Shown: piece by piece, positions 36,465 to 46,300 of the stretch
How the letters are laid out: each line of letters opens with the position of its first letter
Position numbering within the stretch: position 1 is the first letter of the stretch
Assembly (NCBI RefSeq): GCF_030532715.1
Contig: NZ_JAUNKO010000007.1
Location: forward strand, 62,001-126,000
Reading direction: 5' to 3'
Length of the DNA: 64,000 nucleotides
Origin: Corynebacterium sp.
GTDB taxonomy: Bacteria > Actinomycetota > Actinomycetes > Mycobacteriales > Mycobacteriaceae
Translations under genes and position numbers: made by a program
The notes under the pieces: generated by a model
Databases searched by the model: none
What the model was told of the DNA's origin: nothing
Seen by the model: only the letters and a program-made list of their open reading frames with translations

Positions 36465-37502
36465 ATGAGTAACGGCACTCGCCCCAACCATTTGGGGGCG
36501 CAGGCACACAGCGGCACAGGGAACGCCGTAGATTTGGGCAACCCCGCACTAAACCAACACATTGCGGATGGGATGGTGGCCGTGGAGCAGGTGCTGCGGG
36601 AGGAGCTTTCCAAGGGCGAAGACTTCGTTTCCGACAAGGTGCTTCATCTGGTTTCCGCAGGTGGAAAGCGTTTTCGGCCGATGTTCGCGCTGTTGGCGTC
36701 GCAGTACGGCCCGCGCCCCGGATGCTTGGACGTGGTGCGCGCCGCCGCGATCGTGGAGATGACGCACTTGGCCACCCTTTACCATGATGACGTCATGGAT
36801 GAAGCCGATCGACGCCGTGGTGTGCCCAGCGCGAATTTCCGTTGGAACAACTCGGTAGCAATCCTGGCGGGGGATTATTTGCTGGCGCACGCCTCGCGTG
36901 TGATGGCGGAACTCGGCGTGGAAACCGTCGCCCACTTCGCAGAAACGTTCGGGGAGCTGGTAACCGGGCAAATGCGCGAAACCATCGGTGTCGGCGACGG
37001 GGACCCGGTGGAGCACTACCGCGCGGTGATTCGCGAAAAAACCGGCGTGCTGATCGCTTCCGCCGGTTACTTGGGAGCGCTGCATTCTGGCGCATCTCCC
37101 GAGCATATCGATGCTTTGCGCAAATTCGGCTACGCCATCGGCATGGTGTTTCAGATTGTCGATGACATCATCGATATCTTTTCCGATAGCACTCAGTCTG
37201 GGAAGACTCCCGGAACTGATCTGCGCGAAGGCGTGTTCACCCTCCCGGTACTGTACGCACTTTCGGAAGATACCGAGGTGGGGGATCAGCTCCGCGCACT
37301 GCTCACCGGTCCCTTGGGCACCGACGAGGAGGTGTCCCGCGCCCTCAACCTGTTGGAGCGCTCCACCGGCCGTGCCCGCGCGCTTGACGACGTCCACCGC
37401 TACCTCGCCGAAGCCGAAGCCGAGCTGACCCGCCTTCCGGACAATGAAGTCACGATCGCGTTGCGCGCCCTGGCAAAAATCACCGCCGCCCGTGTTGGCT
37501 AG
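36465..37502 (+). CDS. long-chain polyprenyl diphosphate synthase
   Basis: This trans-prenyl transferase, 345 residues from ATG 36465, has the first Asp-rich motif in LYHDDVMDEADRRRG (about residue 108) and the second in IVDDIIDIFSD (about 232). GGKRFRPMFALL binds the allylic substrate. It probably makes the octa-/nonaprenyl tail for menaquinone, as grcC1/IspB-type neighbours do. The start could also be ATG 36408 (19 residues longer); GAGG upstream of 36465 is a weak ribosome site. Confidence 0.9.
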   Translation: MSNGTRPNHLGAQAHSGTGNAVDLGNPALNQHIADGMVAVEQVLREELSKGEDFVSDKVLHLVSAGGKRFRPMFALLASQYGPRPGCLDVVRAAAIVEMTHLATLYHDDVMDEADRRRGVPSANFRWNNSVAILAGDYLLAHASRVMAELGVETVAHFAETFGELVTGQMRETIGVGDGDPVEHYRAVIREKTGVLIASAGYLGALHSGASPEHIDALRKFGYAIGMVFQIVDDIIDIFSDSTQSGKTPGTDLREGVFTLPVLYALSEDTEVGDQLRALLTGPLGTDEEVSRALNLLERSTGRARALDDVHRYLAEAEAELTRLPDNEVTIALRALAKITAARVG

Positions 37503-37598
37503 CAGTGCCGCGAAAACACCTGTGAAATGCGGATTTGTATAATTGGGTCGGGGGTATAGTAAAGTCAATCCCGCACCACGCACTTGCGGGGAATGCGC

Positions 37599-37681
37599 GC
37601 CAGGTTGCCCGAGCGGCCAAAGGGAGCGGACTGTAAATCCGCCGGTTTTTACCTACGTAGGTTCGAATCCTTCACCTGGCA
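37599..37681 (+). tRNA. tRNA-Tyr (GTA)
   Basis: GCCAGGT and ACCTGGC form the acceptor stem, the anticodon stem GCGGA/TCCGC encloses CTGTAAA (anticodon 37633-37635), and a long class II variable arm precedes the T arm GTAGG-TTCGAAT-CC. CCA is not encoded. Confidence 0.95.
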
Positions 37682-37693
37682 CAAGATTTCAAA

Positions 37694-37725
37694 GCCCGTC
37701 GCTAGATCATAGCGGCGGGTTTTTT
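37694..37725 (+). terminator. intrinsic terminator after tRNA-Tyr
   Basis: CCCGTCGCTA and TAGCGGCGGG form a near-perfect stem around a 5-nt loop, followed by six T residues. Confidence 0.85.
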
Positions 37726-37921
37726 GATTCCCTTGGTGCAGGAGGGGACTATTCCATCGCACCGCTGGGCCCTTTGTGCTCCTAGGTCCACCTTTTCCGA
37801 GCTTAAATTGCTAGCAACCTATCTACTTGGGGTGTACTCAGGCCGCACCTAGACGTTGAGACAAATCTTGACCCTCGTATGCTGAATTAGGTCTAACCCC
37901 AATCATGGAATCGGAGATCTT

Positions 37922-38647
37922 GTGACCACTGAAGCTACTTGGCCGCTGCGAAACCACATCGCAGCCTGGGCCGTCCATGCGTTCACCATGACCGGGTTGC
38001 TTTGGGTGCTTTTGGCTGCTCAAGCCCTTATTGACGGCGACCACAAGCGGATGTGGATGTGGCTAGGGGTCGCGCTTATTGTTGACGCCGCCGACGGCCC
38101 CTTAGCCCGAGCCGCTAAGGTCACCGAAGTGGTGCCTTGGTTCTCAGGCGTCATGCTGGACAATGTTGTGGATTATCTCACCTGGACGTTTCTGCCAGCG
38201 GTGTTTTTGGCCATCACCTTGCCGTTGGGCCCCGGACCATTGCCGGTTGTGGCCGCGACCTTGGTGTTAGTCTCCTCGATGTTCTGCTATGCCAACACCT
38301 TGATGAAATCTTCCGACTGGTACTTTGTTGGGTTCCCGGCCGCCTGGAACATTGTGATCGTATGCCTGTGGATGTTTGCGTTCGGCGCGGTTATCAACTG
38401 GATAGTCATCATCGTGTTCGCCGTGTTGGCGTTGGTGCCGTGGAAGTGGGTCCACCCATTTAGGGTTCGCCAGTATCGCGTGTACAACGGCACCGCCGCC
38501 GCCGTGTGGGTGCTCTCCACCAGCTTGATGGTGTGGCAGCACCCCGTCATGCCCATCTGGTTGCTCATTCCCTGGGCGATCAGCGGCGCTTGGCTGATTG
38601 TGGTGTCGGGCATTCGCACGTGGCGGGATAAGCCCGACATGGCGTGA
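37922..38647 (+). CDS. phosphatidylcholine synthase-like CDP-alcohol phosphatidyltransferase
   Basis: This 241-residue membrane protein carries the CDP-alcohol phosphatidyltransferase motif D58-G-x2-A62-R63-x12-G76-x3-D80-x3-D84. The 12-residue spacing and the VDYLTWTFLPA context are those of the Pcs (CDP-diacylglycerol-choline) branch rather than PgsA or PssA. About seven helices follow. The GTG start has GGAG 5 nt upstream. Phosphatidylcholine is not a usual corynebacterial lipid, so the head-group is uncertain. It lies between tRNA-Tyr and a convergent membrane gene and has its own promoter region. Confidence 0.78.
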   Translation: MTTEATWPLRNHIAAWAVHAFTMTGLLWVLLAAQALIDGDHKRMWMWLGVALIVDAADGPLARAAKVTEVVPWFSGVMLDNVVDYLTWTFLPAVFLAITLPLGPGPLPVVAATLVLVSSMFCYANTLMKSSDWYFVGFPAAWNIVIVCLWMFAFGAVINWIVIIVFAVLALVPWKWVHPFRVRQYRVYNGTAAAVWVLSTSLMVWQHPVMPIWLLIPWAISGAWLIVVSGIRTWRDKPDMA

Positions 38648-38648
38648 C

Positions 38649-39551
38649 CTAGACCCGCCACCTGCCAAGCAATTGTTTGGCCACGTGGCGGTCGCCCCAC
38701 ATTTTGTATCCTTCGAGCGCGAATGTGCCAAAAATGAGGGCAAATATAATGGCCACTACCTCGGGGGGATAGTGTTTTCCGTGGAAGCCGAAGTATATGT
38801 AGGGGGCCATAAAGGACACGATGGTTACCACGAGTCCGACGAGGCGTTTCCAGAATTGCCGTGCGGTGACCATCGTGAGGATGCCCCATGTGTACGGCAG
38901 CGCGGTGACTAGGTCGATGGTCCACAGTAGGAACAACGATCCGTGGAATTGTTTCACAAACGTCACCGGCAAGGCGCGCAGTGCGGAATAGGTGAGTACC
39001 ACCACGTAGGCGAGGAATTTGGGGGAGTTCACCAGCCGCGATACGCGGGTGCGGGGGATGATTGGGATCCCGCGATCCAGGGCTTTTTCATACACCTCGG
39101 AACTTAGATCGAGCCCGTCAAGGTGCGTGAGTGCGCTCCACAAAATAATGCGGTCTTCCTCCGTAAACCGATCCAGAAGCGCGCCCACGAGCTGCATCGG
39201 GGAGATCCCAACCGGGGTGACGGTGGTGCCAAAATAGTCTTGGCGCGCACCCATCGGTAACACCAAGCCTTCCGGAAGCCAATCTTCCCAGGTGGCTCGC
39301 GTCTCCTCGGTCATGGGAATCAGCCAGAGTTTTTCGCGCCGGGAGATACTGTCGCGCAACATCGCGATGAAAATGTCCCGAAACTGGTCATGGTCCATCC
39401 CCGGCATGGGCGGCAGGGCGCGGACGTCTTTGTCGCGTAGGTCGCTGAGTCGGCCAATGCCGGCGGCGCCGCGGATTGCTTCCGGGTCTAGGCAGAGGTC
39501 TTTGCCGAACGCCACATCAAAGAGCCACATCATGGCTTCACTGTAGAACAA
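38649..39551 (-). CDS. hypothetical membrane protein
   Basis: This 300-residue protein has a soluble N-terminal region of about 170 residues with no motif I recognise (DKDVRALPPMPGMDHDQFRDIFIAM). At least four hydrophobic segments follow in the C-terminal third (FLAYVVVLTYSALRAL, LFLLWTIDLVTALPYTW, LVGLVVTIVSFMAPYIYF, VVAIIFALIFGTFAL). An alternative start is at 39533. It converges on the phosphatidyltransferase gene with one base between the stops. Function unknown. Confidence 0.7.
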   Translation of the reverse strand: MFYSEAMMWLFDVAFGKDLCLDPEAIRGAAGIGRLSDLRDKDVRALPPMPGMDHDQFRDIFIAMLRDSISRREKLWLIPMTEETRATWEDWLPEGLVLPMGARQDYFGTTVTPVGISPMQLVGALLDRFTEEDRIILWSALTHLDGLDLSSEVYEKALDRGIPIIPRTRVSRLVNSPKFLAYVVVLTYSALRALPVTFVKQFHGSLFLLWTIDLVTALPYTWGILTMVTARQFWKRLVGLVVTIVSFMAPYIYFGFHGKHYPPEVVAIIFALIFGTFALEGYKMWGDRHVAKQLLGRWRV

Positions 39552-39717
39552 AAGATGGTGGGCAATCGCAACAAGGGCAAAGGCATGCCACGCAGCGGTT
39601 CACACCCTTGCGTAAAGCTGTGGGGTTTCTAGGTTTGAACTGCGGATTTGTGTTGATGCTTGGTGTCGGGTTAATCTTTGTGAGGCTTCAACGGGAAGCG
39701 GCGCCAATATCTAGGTA

Positions 39718-39723
39718 TATACT
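39718..39723 (+). promoter_or_regulatory. putative -10 of the tRNA-Thr promoter
   Basis: TATACT lies 31 bp before tRNA-Thr in an otherwise empty 203-bp gap. The region 17 bp upstream (GAAGCG) is a poor -35. Confidence 0.5.
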
Positions 39724-39754
39724 GGAGTGGTTCCGAGTTCCGAGCGGAGTTTTA

Positions 39755-39827
39755 GCCCCCTTAGCTCAGTCGGCAGAGCGTTTCCATGGTAAGGAAAAGG
39801 TCGACAGTTCGATTCTGTCAGGGGGCT
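39755..39827 (+). tRNA. tRNA-Thr (GGT)
   Basis: GCCCCCT pairs with AGGGGGC. The anticodon stem TTTCC/GGAAA encloses ATGGTAA with anticodon GGT at 39788-39790, and the T arm is GACAG-TTCGATT-CTGTC. No encoded CCA. Confidence 0.95.
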
Positions 39828-39876
39828 CTGTCCCTTATCTGGGATGTTTTGTTAGAAACATCTTGTATTCGGGCGT

Positions 39877-39948
39877 GGCGGTGTAGCTCAGTGGTAGAGC
39901 AAACGACTCATAATCGTTGTGTCGCGAGTTCAATTCTCGCCATCGCTA
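39877..39948 (+). tRNA. tRNA-Met (CAT), elongator type
   Basis: The acceptor GGCGGTG/CATCGCT has two G-T pairs, the anticodon stem AACGA/TCGTT encloses CTCATAA (CAT at 39909-39911), and the T arm is GCGAG-TTCAATT-CTCGC. The first pair G-T and the absence of three G-C pairs in the anticodon stem argue against the initiator. A small hairpin (39843-39862) separates it from tRNA-Thr. Confidence 0.93.
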
Positions 39949-40048
39949 CTGGGATTTTTCCCTCGTCCACGACCCATCGTGGGGTTTTGGCTTCGTGCCA
40001 GAGTTCTGCTAGGGTTGTCGCGTACTGCGCATCGATGCGTGGTGCCAT

Positions 40049-40121
<73 letters not shown>

Positions 40122-40149
40122 CAAAGTTATTTCTATTTCGAGGAGTACC

Positions 40150-40479
40150 GTGGCCGACGATAAGCACCCAGAGAATCTGGTCGGGGTCTCCCGCCCGGCG
40201 GGCAAGCGGCAGGTCTCTAAGGCTGCTACTTCTACCGCGGAGTATGCGGCTCGCCGCGTGGCTAAGGAAAAATCTGGGGGAGATTCCGGCCCTGGCGGTG
40301 GCGTGACCACGTTCTTGCCTGAGGTTGTTCAGGAGATGAAGAAGGTCATTTGGCCTACCGCGCGCCAGATGGTGGTCTACACCGTCATTGTGTTCGCATT
40401 CCTGATCGTGTTGACGGCTCTGGTGTCTGGTGTGGATTTCCTCGCCGGACTTGGAGTTGAGAAGATCCTCACCCCCTAG
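40150..40479 (+). CDS. secE: preprotein translocase subunit SecE
   Basis: This 109-residue protein has a long charged N-terminus and one C-terminal transmembrane helix (MVVYTVIVFAFLIVLTALVSG), preceded by the SecE block FLPEVVQEMKKVIWPTARQ. It clamps SecY in the translocon. The GTG start has GAGGAG 5 nt upstream. Confidence 0.95.
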   Translation: MADDKHPENLVGVSRPAGKRQVSKAATSTAEYAARRVAKEKSGGDSGPGGGVTTFLPEVVQEMKKVIWPTARQMVVYTVIVFAFLIVLTALVSGVDFLAGLGVEKILTP

Positions 40480-40501
40480 GTAAGATACAAAACACGCTTG
40501 A

Positions 40502-40540
40502 TTATCCCGTCGGAAACATGTTCCGGCGGGATAAAATTTT
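40502..40540 (+). terminator. intrinsic terminator after secE
   Basis: TTATCCCGTCGGAA and TTCCGGCGGGATAA form a 14-bp stem with one wobble around ACATG, followed by AATTTTG. It separates secE from nusG, which must have its own promoter. Confidence 0.8.
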
Positions 40541-40652
40541 GTCCCCATTGCGGGTACCATGGCAAGCGGGCACAGAGTTATTTTGGCGCGGCCAGCAGAT
40601 GGCCTTACCCCGGCTAGCAATATGGCCAGATTGAAACATTGGAGTACACCTT

Positions 40653-41474
40653 ATGAGCGATCAACATACGAACATTTTTGATACCGGTTCGCCCGTGGAT
40701 GATGCGGAAGCGCAGGCACGGGTCGTTGACGAGGGCTCCGACGCTGCCGCACCAACTGACGCCGCCGCACCGACTGACGCCGCGAGCGCTGCTGCCGCTT
40801 TGGGGGATACTGCCGAGGACGCCGCTATGGCGGACTACAAGGCCCGTTTGCGTGCGTATATTCGAGAGCTGAAGAAGCTGCCGGGTTCGTGGTACATCAT
40901 CCAGTGCTATTCCGGCTACGAGAATAAGGTGAAGACCAACCTGGACATGCGCGCCCAGACGCTTGAGGTTGAGGATTACATTTATGACACCGTGGTCCCC
41001 ATCGAAGAGGTGGTGGAAATCCGCGACGGCAAGCGCAAGCTGGTGAAGCGGAAGCTGCTTCCGGGGTATGTTCTTGTCCGCATGGAGATTAATGATCGCT
41101 CCTGGTCTGTTGTCCGCGATACCCCCGGGGTGACCTCGTTTGTTGGAAACGAGGGCAATGCTACGGCGGTGAAGATCCGCGACGTCGCTAAGTTCTTGAT
41201 GCCGCCGGCGACCGCGTCGGGCGAGACGGAGGAGGCCGCCACCAACGCTGAGGGCGAAACCGTCGTCGCGCAACCGAAGGCGAGTTCGAAGCCTATCGAG
41301 GTGGATTATCAGGTGGGCGAGGCCGTGACAATCCTGACGGGTGCGCTCGCCTCCGTGTCTGCGACTATTTCCTCGATTGATGCGGAAAACGGTAAGTTGC
41401 AGGCGCTGGTATCCATTTTTGGCCGCGAAACTCCTGTGGAACTTACGTTTGACCAAGTGGAGAAGGTTACCTAG
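40653..41474 (+). CDS. nusG: transcription antitermination factor NusG
   Basis: These 273 residues have an Ala/Asp/Thr-rich N-terminal extension (1-65, with repeated AAPTDA units), the NGN domain from [17 protein letters not shown] to FVGNEGN, an acidic/Ala-rich insert (around 185-212) and a C-terminal KOW domain ([19 protein letters not shown]). It binds RNA polymerase and links to Rho or ribosomes. The extension is typical of actinobacterial NusG. Confidence 0.95.
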   Translation: MSDQHTNIFDTGSPVDDAEAQARVVDEGSDAAAPTDAAAPTDAASAAAALGDTAEDAAMADYKARLRAYIRELKKLPGSWYIIQCYSGYENKVKTNLDMRAQTLEVEDYIYDTVVPIEEVVEIRDGKRKLVKRKLLPGYVLVRMEINDRSWSVVRDTPGVTSFVGNEGNATAVKIRDVAKFLMPPATASGETEEAATNAEGETVVAQPKASSKPIEVDYQVGEAVTILTGALASVSATISSIDAENGKLQALVSIFGRETPVELTFDQVEKVT

Positions 41475-41497
41475 CCGCCGCCTCTCGACGCCCTTCC

Positions 41498-41527
41498 CGC
41501 CCGCGCCCCACCTTCGCGCGGGCGTTT
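41498..41527 (+). terminator. hairpin after nusG
   Basis: CGCCCGCG and CGCGGGCG form an 8-bp stem with an 11-nt loop, followed by a short TTT. The rest of the gap to rplK (to 41762) shows no gene; it should hold the rplK promoter. Confidence 0.55.
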
Positions 41528-41762
41528 GCGTTGCTTGCGCACGGAGGCTGTGGCGCTGCGCCGGCAATTAGCAAAGATGTACACAGTGCGGTAGAATTCC
41601 TGCTCGCGTGCCTTTGTGCGCAATATTCTTTTTTCGTCCCCCGGTGGCCGGGATACACCTGCAAGCGTTTGGCTTGGTTGGTGGGGCCCGGCATCCGGTA
41701 GGTGTCACTGCAGCTCTATCGGTGTTGCGGTGGTGCCGATACCAAGGAAGCAGGTTTTACCG

Positions 41763-42197
41763 ATGCCCCCAAAGAAGAAGAAGGTCACTGGCCTTATCAA
41801 GCTGCAGATCCAGGCTGGCGCCGCGAACCCGGCTCCTCCGGTTGGCCCGGCTCTGGGTGCCCATGGTGTGAACATCATGGAGTTCTGTAAGGCGTACAAC
41901 GCTGCTACGGAATCCCAGCGCGGCAACGTGGTCCCTGTTGAGATCACCGTGTATGAGGACCGTTCCTTCACCTTCAAGCTGAAGACCCCGCCTGCCGCAA
42001 AGCTGCTGCTCAAGGCTGCTGGCCTGCAAAAGGGTTCTGGCGTTCCGCACACCCAGAAAGTGGGCAAGGTGACCATGGCCCAGGTGCGCGAGATTGCGGA
42101 AACCAAGAAGGAAGATTTGAACGCTAACGATATCGACGCCGCGGCGAAGATCATCGCTGGCACCGCCCGCTCGATGGGCATTGAGGTCGAAGGTTAA
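41763..42197 (+). CDS. rplK: 50S ribosomal protein L11
   Basis: These 144 residues begin [41 protein letters not shown] in register with the family (shown here as the N-terminal block, residues 2-42). The C-terminal rRNA-binding domain ends in [14 protein letters not shown]. It forms the GTPase-associated centre. ATG 41763 gives the standard N-terminus. Confidence 0.97.
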   Translation: MPPKKKKVTGLIKLQIQAGAANPAPPVGPALGAHGVNIMEFCKAYNAATESQRGNVVPVEITVYEDRSFTFKLKTPPAAKLLLKAAGLQKGSGVPHTQKVGKVTMAQVREIAETKKEDLNANDIDAAAKIIAGTARSMGIEVEG

Positions 42198-42263
42198 TTC
42201 GATTCACGTGGCAGGGCCAGCTCCGGCCCGCACACCACACAATCTTTGAAAAGGATTTTTACT

Positions 42264-42968
42264 ATGAGCAAAAAGTCGAAGGCGTACCGCGCCGCAGCCG
42301 AGCTTATCGACGCCGGCCGTATCTACTCGCCGCTGGAAGCTGCGACGCTGGTGAAGGAAACCTCCTCCAAGAACTTCGACGCCACCGTGGATGTTGCCAT
42401 CCGCTTGGGCGTTGATCCCCGTAAGGCGGACCAGTTGGTGCGCGGCACGGTTTCCCTGCCACACGGCACGGGTAAGACCGCTCGCGTCATCGTGTTCGCC
42501 GCAGGCGAGAAGGCGACCGAGGCTGAAGCCGCTGGCGCTGACTTCGTTGGTTCCGAAGAGTTGATCGAGAAGATCCAGGGCGGTTGGACGGATTTCGACG
42601 CCGCGATCGCCACCCCCGACCAGATGGCCAAGGTTGGCCGTGTGGCCCGCGTATTGGGGCCCCGTGGTTTGATGCCGAACCCGAAGACCGGCACCGTGAC
42701 CACCGATGTGGCGAAGGCTGTTGCTGACATCAAGGGCGGCAAGATTTCTTTCCGCGTGGACAAGGCGTCCAACCTGCACGCAGTGTTGGGTAAGGCTTCC
42801 TTTGAGCCGAAGAAGCTGGCCGAAAACTACGGTGCGCTCGTTGAGGAGCTGCTGCGCCTCAAGCCGACTTCTTCGAAGGGTACCTACCTGAAGAAGGCCA
42901 CCTTTGCTTCCACCAATGGCCCCGGAATTCCCGTGGATCCCACCGTGGTCAAAAACTTCGCTGAGTAA
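42264..42968 (+). CDS. rplA: 50S ribosomal protein L1
   Basis: These 234 residues carry the L1 signature [22 protein letters not shown] and the N-terminal [21 protein letters not shown] lies 8 nt before ATG 42264; a start 18 nt upstream is less likely. It forms an operon with rplK and is closed by strong terminators. rplJ and rplL do not follow. Confidence 0.97.
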   Translation: MSKKSKAYRAAAELIDAGRIYSPLEAATLVKETSSKNFDATVDVAIRLGVDPRKADQLVRGTVSLPHGTGKTARVIVFAAGEKATEAEAAGADFVGSEELIEKIQGGWTDFDAAIATPDQMAKVGRVARVLGPRGLMPNPKTGTVTTDVAKAVADIKGGKISFRVDKASNLHAVLGKASFEPKKLAENYGALVEELLRLKPTSSKGTYLKKATFASTNGPGIPVDPTVVKNFAE

Positions 42969-42976
42969 GAAATAAC

Positions 42977-43047
42977 AACTGGCCAAGCCAGTTACACTTT
43001 TCCCGAAGGTGTAACCCATCGTCGATGGGCTGCACCTTCGATTTTTT
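42977..43047 (+). terminator. double terminator after rplA
   Basis: A first perfect hairpin (AACTGGC-CAA-GCCAGTT, 42977-42993) is followed by a second with CGAAGGTG/CACCTTCG arms and an inner CCCAT/ATGGG stem (43004-43040), then ATTTTTTA. The next 260 bp to 43308 are AT-richer and hold no gene I can support; they should contain the promoter of the surface protein. Confidence 0.85.
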
Positions 43048-43308
43048 ATTTCCGCAGGTCAGAGCGGATACATTATAGCTGCCGCCAATTAGTTTGATTC
43101 GGCACAATTAGTAATACTTAAGAGCTTGCTTAAAATGTTATCTCTCAGTAGTGTCGCAGTTTAAGGATCTCGAAAAGGTCGGATGAGTTGTCAACATCGC
43201 ATTTCGGCTGAGGCGCGCTACCAGCGGATCACGCTAACGCGTACGTACCAATCCGTAACCGTGCACTAGATCCTCATTTCACTGTTAAACACATGAATTG
43301 AGAAAGTA

Positions 43309-46300
43309 ATGCTAATACAATCGCTGCACGCAGCCGCCGCTACCCGCGGCTGGCGCGTTGTGCGTACAGTGATGACCTTCTTCGTGGTGAGTGCCTTGAT
43401 TGTGTTCGGCACTCAGATCGTCGTAGGTCATCCAGCGAATGCGCAGGCGCAGGTGAACAATCCTGTGACTCCGCAGAATCAAGATGCCAACGACCTGTAC
43501 ATCACTGACGTCACGCTCCGCCGTAACGGTGACGCGAAGGGTGACCTGCCCTTGGTGGTAAATGACACTGCCGGGGTAATAGCGTTGAAGTGGTCGAACA
43601 CCTTTCCCGGTGAGGTTGAAAAGGCCCCAGTAGTGGGAAAGAAATTTACCGTGGAGCTTCCAGAAGTATTCTTCTTCTACCACAAGGGTGTCGAGAAACC
43701 ACCTTTCCCGATGCAGCACGACAGCGGGAATGTTGTTGGCGAATGTAAGTACATCCATGAGCGCAAGGTTGAATGTGCATTTAACCAAGCCGCTGTAGAC
43801 CTTTGGACTGACGGCAACCGGGAGTTTAAGGGCAAATTCTCCGTTTGGGTGAATAATGCTGCACCGACCGATGCGGGTGTGACTACTCAACCAATTACCA
43901 TTAACGGGAAGAAAGTTGACATCACCCTGCCTGGTGGTCCAATTAAGGACCAGGCGCACCCTGGGGAGGGTACTCAATGGTTTAAATCCGTTGGAGATGT
44001 TAACCCTGGCTCGGACTATATAGGTTGGTTCTTTAGATTCACCGGGGAGTACCTGGAGCAGCAGCTGAAGGCGAACCGTATTACCCAGGAAATGGACGGA
44101 AAAACTCCGTTCACCATTGTCGTAGAGGACGTCGCTGAAGCTCCGCTGTATTTTGATATCGAGCGACTGAAAAGCGTCAAAATTTTCACCCTCTCGAGCC
44201 GAGGCACTTGTACTATTGAGCAAGCAATTACGTACGGTGCTCGCGGTAGGGAGTGCGGTAATGTGAGTGAGCCATTCAGAGAGGCGACAGTAGAGCTCAT
44301 TCACGATGAGAATAATATCCATAAGCTTGGTATTAAAATCACGGCGCCGTTCTCCAAGGATGGAGTTTATAGTCTGACGAACGTGGTGACCACCGTGCAT
44401 GGCAACGTCCAGCCGGATAGCACCTATGTCAACACCGCTAAGCTTGTCTACCAGACCCCGGATGGTAAAACAACGGACATTAACGACGCGTATGTACGTA
44501 AGGCTAATTACATACAAAAGAACAAAGCTTCCGTCGAATATGAACAAAACCGTGGGTTCTTCAAGGTTCAGAAGCATATCGATGGTGACATTCTCGCAGT
44601 CGACCCGGCAACGGCCGAATTTGAAGTCAAATTCAAGTACGAATTCCCGGACAGTTTCACTTTCAATGACTGGAAAGACCTGGCACCGTTAAAGAATGCG
44701 TCCACGGATGTTACTGAACATGGTGGTACTGCAACCTTTAAGGTGAAGCCGTTTACCGAAGGTTCCCCGACGATGGATAACGGCAAAGGCACTCAGGTAG
44801 CTATCCCATTTCCGGTGGGCACTAAGATCGCGGTCGAAGAGATTATTGATACGGACGCGCCTTTCAACCATGCGAAGACGCAAAAAGGCCCGCTCTATTG
44901 GGGTGAGCCTCAGTACACCGTCGACCGGGACTCGAAGCAAGACAGCACGCCTGGACCGGTTGAATTTACTATCCAAAAGGCCACGAAGGAGAAGGTAGAA
45001 ACCAAGGTTCACCTCTATAACTTCATTCAGAATCGAAGCGGCACCTTCTCAGTAAAGAAGATTGTGTCGGGCGTGCAGGGTGATGCCGCAAACGGAAAGA
45101 CCTTTAAGTTCACCTACGAGTGTGGCGCTGACGCTGGCACCATCGAAGTACCGGGCAATGGTGCAGCTGTAGCAGTTGGCAAGGACTTCCCGATCGGCAC
45201 TGTTTGTAAGGTAGAAGAGCAGACCGCGGAAATCGATATCGATGGTCACGCATTCACTGGCAAGCCGCCAGCTCAAACGGTGACGATTACGGGTGCGGCT
45301 CAGGAGATTCCGTTCACCAACACCTACGCTCCTGTGGGTACCTTCCAAGTTGTGAAGCGCGTCGAAGGCGCTGAAGCTGCTGACGTGGCGGCGCACTCCT
45401 TCAAGTTCGATTACCTGTGTGGCACTGAGACCGGTGAGATCCAGGCAGCTGGCGACGGCGTCGCGGTACCTGCAACGAAGTCGTTCCCTGCGGGCACCAA
45501 GTGCACGATTACCGAACAAATCGCCGGCGCGGAAAATCTCTCAGGATACACCCTCGTTGAGCAGCCCAAGCCCGTGGAGATTACTATTGGCAAGCCAGGG
45601 GAGCCGGTGGCAACCGCCGAGTTCCTGAACAAGTACTCCCGTGACGTGGGTTCCTTCAAGATCCGTAAGGTTGTTTCCGGTGACGGTGACTTCGGTAGCG
45701 ATTCCTTTGACATTGAGTACAAGTGTGGCGACGAAGCCCCAGTGAGCGTACGAATCGCTGGCGGCGCGGAGCACGTCGTGGAAAACATTCCGACCAATAC
45801 CACGTGTGTTGTCTCTGAGAACTTCGAATCCGCAAAGCGTGCTGGCTACACCCCAGGAGTTTCGATTAGCGAGTCCAACGTCAAGATTAAGAAGGGTGAG
45901 CCTGCGGTAGTCACCGTGACGAACACCTACTCACAGAACAAGGGTGGGTTCAGCATTTCCAAGATCCTTGAAGGCGAAGGCGCAGATTTAGCGAAGGATA
46001 AGGAATTCAGCTTCAGCTACAAGTGCACGGATGCCAAGGGCAACGTCGTGAAGCAGGAATCCCAGCTGAAGGTCAAGGCCGGCGAAGTGAAGCAAATTGC
46101 TGACGTTCCAGAGTTCGCTACCTGCGTAGTTGAAGAGCTTGACGGTAATATTCCCAACGCCGATCTCACTACCACCCCTAAGTTTGGTGAAAACGAAGGT
46201 CTCGCCCCGGTCGCTCCGGCGGACGATGCTGCCCCGGCCGACGATGCAGCTCCGGCTGCTCCGGCGAATCAACCCGCTGGTGAAGGTGAGGCAGCTCAGG

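Noticed and set aside
37543..37785. 80-codon frame across tRNA-Tyr and its terminator
   Set aside because: It runs through the tRNA and hairpin; the RNA gene explains the sequence.
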